Source: Bradyrhizobium sp. CB2312
GTDB lineage: Bacteria; Pseudomonadota; Alphaproteobacteria; Rhizobiales; Xanthobacteraceae
Assembly: GCF_029714425.1 (NCBI RefSeq)
Contig: NZ_CP121668.1
Span: 6,345,501 to 6,409,500, forward strand
Reading direction: 5' to 3'
DNA: 64,000 bases
Part shown: piece by piece, positions 61,837 to 64,000 of the stretch
Layout: each line of letters begins with the position of its first letter
Numbering within the stretch: the first letter of the stretch is position 1
Notes under the pieces: model-generated
Told to the model about the DNA's origin: nothing
Databases searched by the model: none
What the model saw: the letters and a program-made list of their open reading frames with translations, nothing else
Made by a program: the position numbers and the translations under genes

Positions 61837-62588
61837 GCGAACTGGCGAATACGGGGTGCGCACGAACAGCGGCTCCGGCACTGCGGTTGCGGCGCCTCGT
61901 CGATATCCTCTGTGCCGGAACGGCGATGGTGGTGTTCCTGCCGATCTTCTTGCTTACTGCGCTCGCAATCTGGACCGAAGGCGGGCGTCCGATCTTTTAT
62001 TCCCAGTTGCGTCTTGGACTGAACGGATTGCCGTTCCGCATGTACAAGTTCAGGAAGTTCAGAGCCGATTGCGACGATCGCGGAAGTCCGCTTACGGCGA
62101 TGAACGACGACCGCATGACAACGATCGGCAGAGTACTGGCTGCGTTCAAGCTGGACGAGTTTCCGCAGCTCTGGAACATCCTGCGGGGCGACATGTCATT
62201 CGTCGGTCCAAGGCCGGAAACGCTGGCATTTGCGGATTGTTTCCGAAACGGATTTGAAAAGATTCTCGAGCACAAGCCAGGCCTTGTCGGACCGTGCCAA
62301 ATTCTGTTCCGACACGAAAATACGCTATTCCCTCAAGATGGCGATGTAGCCGACTTCTATAGGAAGGTCTTGTTTCCCGCCAAGGCGAAGATCGACCTGG
62401 CATACTACCCCAATCGAACCATTATGTCCGATCTCTGGTGGGTTGTTCAAACCGCCTGGATCATTGTGGGAGAGCCGCTCCTCAGCTGCATACGAAAAGA
62501 CCGGCCAGACGGCCGTGGCAGAAAGCCTACCGGATATATCGGTGGCACGCTCGTTTCAAAAGCCGATGGGTGTTCAAATGACGAATGA
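61833..62588 (+). CDS. Initiating sugar-1-phosphate transferase (bacterial sugar transferase)
   Basis: 251 residues, ATGA overlap with the aminotransferase gene. One hydrophobic N-terminal segment (DILCAGTAMVVFLPIFLLTALAI) and the catalytic core: PIFYSQLRLGLNGLPFRMYK, KLDEFPQLWNILRGDMSFVGPRPE. This is the short monotopic form (like PglC or the C-terminal half of WbaP/WcaJ), which moves a sugar phosphate to undecaprenyl phosphate to begin the repeat unit. Confidence 0.93.
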   Translation: MSELANTGCARTAAPALRLRRLVDILCAGTAMVVFLPIFLLTALAIWTEGGRPIFYSQLRLGLNGLPFRMYKFRKFRADCDDRGSPLTAMNDDRMTTIGRVLAAFKLDEFPQLWNILRGDMSFVGPRPETLAFADCFRNGFEKILEHKPGLVGPCQILFRHENTLFPQDGDVADFYRKVLFPAKAKIDLAYYPNRTIMSDLWWVVQTAWIIVGEPLLSCIRKDRPDGRGRKPTGYIGGTLVSKADGCSNDE

Positions 62589-63615
62589 AAGGCGAACTGC
62601 GCTGCTCGTGGGTGGGGCCGGCTATGTGGGCTCAGTGATCACCGGTCATCTCCTTAGGAACGGCTGGCATGTTCGCTGCCTCGATCAGCTCATCTACAGG
62701 AACGAGAGCTGTGTCTGGCCTTATCTGAGCTATCCGCAATACGAATTCTTGCACGGCGATATTCGCGATCCGCGTCTCGCCGCCCAGGCCTTGAAGAACG
62801 TTGACGATGTCGTTCTGCTCGCCGGCCTCGTCGGCGACCCCATCACGAGCAAGTATCCTGACGAGAGCCACTCTATCAATCGAAACGGCGTCGGGTTCTT
62901 CATCGACGCCGTTCAACATCACCCTGTCGATCGGCTCGTCTTTGTGTCCACCTGCTCGAATTATGGCCTTGTGGAGGAGGACACCGCGGTCGACGAGAAT
63001 TACCCGCTTGCGCCACTTTCCCTTTACGCCAAGCACAAGGTCGAGATGGAGCAGAAGATCCTAGGCCTCAAAGGAAAGGTTGATTTTCATCCAACGGTCC
63101 TGCGCTTTGCGACCGCTTTTGGTCTTTCCTCGCGAATGCGGTTCGATCTCACCGTCAACGAATTTGTGCGCGAACTCCATTTGGGGAACGAACTGCTGGT
63201 GTTCGACCCAAAGACCTGGCGCCCATACTGTCACGTTCGTGATTTTGCCCGCGCGATCGAACAAGTCCTCCGCGCCCCCACCAGCAAAGTTGCTTTCGAA
63301 GTCTTCAACGTGGGCTGTGAGGAGAACAACTTCACCAAGCTGATGGTGGTCGAGGAGATCATGAGGCATATCCCGCGATCGAAAGTGACCTATCAGGAAC
63401 GCGGCGCGGACCCCCGGAATTACCGGGTGAATTTCGACAAGATCCGGCGGGTGTTGAATTTCAGTCCTGAAATCAGCGTCCAGCAAGGCATCAGCGAGAT
63501 TCTCGCGGCCTTGAGCCAGGGCCTGTTCGACAACGTCGAAGAGCAGAGACACTTCTTCGGGAACTACGAGATCTTCCTTCCCACCGCCCTCGCTGACCTG
63601 AAGAGGGCGGTCTAA
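62578..63615 (+). CDS. NAD-dependent epimerase/dehydratase
   Basis: 345 residues from ATG 62578, overlapping the sugar transferase by eleven bases; ATG 62566 is an alternative. Extended SDR: ALLVGGAGYVGSVITGHLL, then LLAGLVGDPITSKYP, VSTCSNYG and SLYAKHKVEME (YxxxK). It acts on a nucleotide sugar; the exact step, epimerisation or dehydration, is not clear from the motifs. Confidence 0.9.
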   Translation: MTNERRTALLVGGAGYVGSVITGHLLRNGWHVRCLDQLIYRNESCVWPYLSYPQYEFLHGDIRDPRLAAQALKNVDDVVLLAGLVGDPITSKYPDESHSINRNGVGFFIDAVQHHPVDRLVFVSTCSNYGLVEEDTAVDENYPLAPLSLYAKHKVEMEQKILGLKGKVDFHPTVLRFATAFGLSSRMRFDLTVNEFVRELHLGNELLVFDPKTWRPYCHVRDFARAIEQVLRAPTSKVAFEVFNVGCEENNFTKLMVVEEIMRHIPRSKVTYQERGADPRNYRVNFDKIRRVLNFSPEISVQQGISEILAALSQGLFDNVEEQRHFFGNYEIFLPTALADLKRAV

Positions 63616-63676
63616 GAAGGACCGTGGGTCTCCAAATCGCGAAGCAATAAGGGCTGGTTGCATTGGGAGTTCATCC

Positions 63677-64000
63677 ATGAAGTGCAAAAAGCGGAGCAAG
63701 TGCTCTGCCGGCCTCCTGCTAGGTCCGTGCGCGGCAATTTTGCTCATCGCGACAAGTGGACAGTCCCTTGCCGCGCCTTACAAGCTCGAACCCGGCGATA
63801 CCATCGAGATTTCGATCGGCGGCCTCCCGGACCAACGCAGCCGTACACAAATCCAGATGGACGGAACCATTCCCCTTCCGGGAGGGGGATCGGTTGAAGT
63901 TGCGGGCCTGACCCCCGCCCAGATGCAGAGCCGCATCGAGACGCTGCTGCAAGCAAGGATACTGCGTCAGCGGCTGACCGACGGACGCGACCAGGCATTC
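63677..64000 (+). CDS. Polysaccharide export protein, Wza/ExoF-like (3' end cut by window)
   Basis: The frame runs from ATG 63677 (GGGAG upstream) to the window end without a stop, 108 residues seen. A signal peptide (SAGLLLGPCAAILLIATSGQ, then SLAAPY) precedes YKLEPGDTIEISIGGLPD, the poly-export domain signature, and DGTIPLPGGGSVEVAGLTPAQ. Such proteins form the periplasmic or outer-membrane part of the export channel. It may be an ExoF/OPX-type protein without a lipobox; no Cys at the cleavage site is seen. Confidence 0.88.
   Translation, partial: MKCKKRSKCSAGLLLGPCAAILLIATSGQSLAAPYKLEPGDTIEISIGGLPDQRSRTQIQMDGTIPLPGGGSVEVAGLTPAQMQSRIETLLQARILRQRLTDGRDQAF

Overview
The window is high-GC DNA whose gene content, codon bias and one intergenic palindrome of a type common in Rhizobiales point to an alphaproteobacterium of the Bradyrhizobium group. 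This is inferred from gene families and style; there is no rRNA or housekeeping marker in the window to prove it. No tRNA, rRNA, CRISPR array, insertion sequence or prophage gene was seen.

Layout. (1) 1-3.9 kb: the 3' part of a polyferredoxin-like 4Fe-4S protein, a small secreted protein, a periplasmic WD40/cytochrome c fusion, and small hypothetical genes. (2) 4.2-10.9 kb: a sugar uptake cluster on the minus strand (OprB-type porin, RbsC-, RbsA- and RbsB-like ABC transporter) divergent from a ROK-family regulator. (3) 11-17.8 kb: a second carbohydrate cluster on the minus strand (LacI regulator, ThuA-like protein, Gfo/Idh oxidoreductase, two MalFG/UgpAE-type permeases, solute-binding protein) with no ATPase gene of its own, divergent from a short-chain dehydrogenase.

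(4) 18.0-40.1 kb: a long same-strand array with tight junctions and many ATGA overlaps. It encodes a branched-chain-type (Liv) ABC importer with an AraC regulator inside it; a LivF ATPase fused to a Tm-1-like (UPF0261) domain; a PEP-hydrolase/TIM-barrel protein; a 968-residue SPFH/flotillin-like protein with a very long 11-residue-periodic coiled coil; two CoxG-like SRPBCC proteins; a three-part molybdenum hydroxylase whose large subunit is split over two genes; CoxD-like MoxR and CoxE-like VWA maturation proteins; an amidohydrolase; a metallo-beta-lactamase-fold lactonase; an SMP-30/isochorismatase-fold fusion; and an FMN quinone reductase. I read this as one uptake-and-degradation system for an unidentified, probably cyclic, small molecule, and it is the best candidate here for an undescribed system.

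(5) 41-64 kb: a surface polysaccharide locus: GlmS, aldo/keto reductase, UDP-glucuronate-epimerase-like enzyme, two LuxR-type response regulators, a beta-propeller protein, glycosyltransferase, FkbM methyltransferase, Wzx-like flippase, thioesterase, NadE-like and AsnB-like amide-forming enzymes, an acyl-AMP ligase with acyl carrier protein, nucleotidyltransferase, DegT aminotransferase, initiating sugar transferase, a second epimerase and the first part of a Wza-like export protein that runs off the end. The ligase/ACP/AsnB/NadE/thioesterase block suggests that a sugar is decorated with an acyl or amide group before export.
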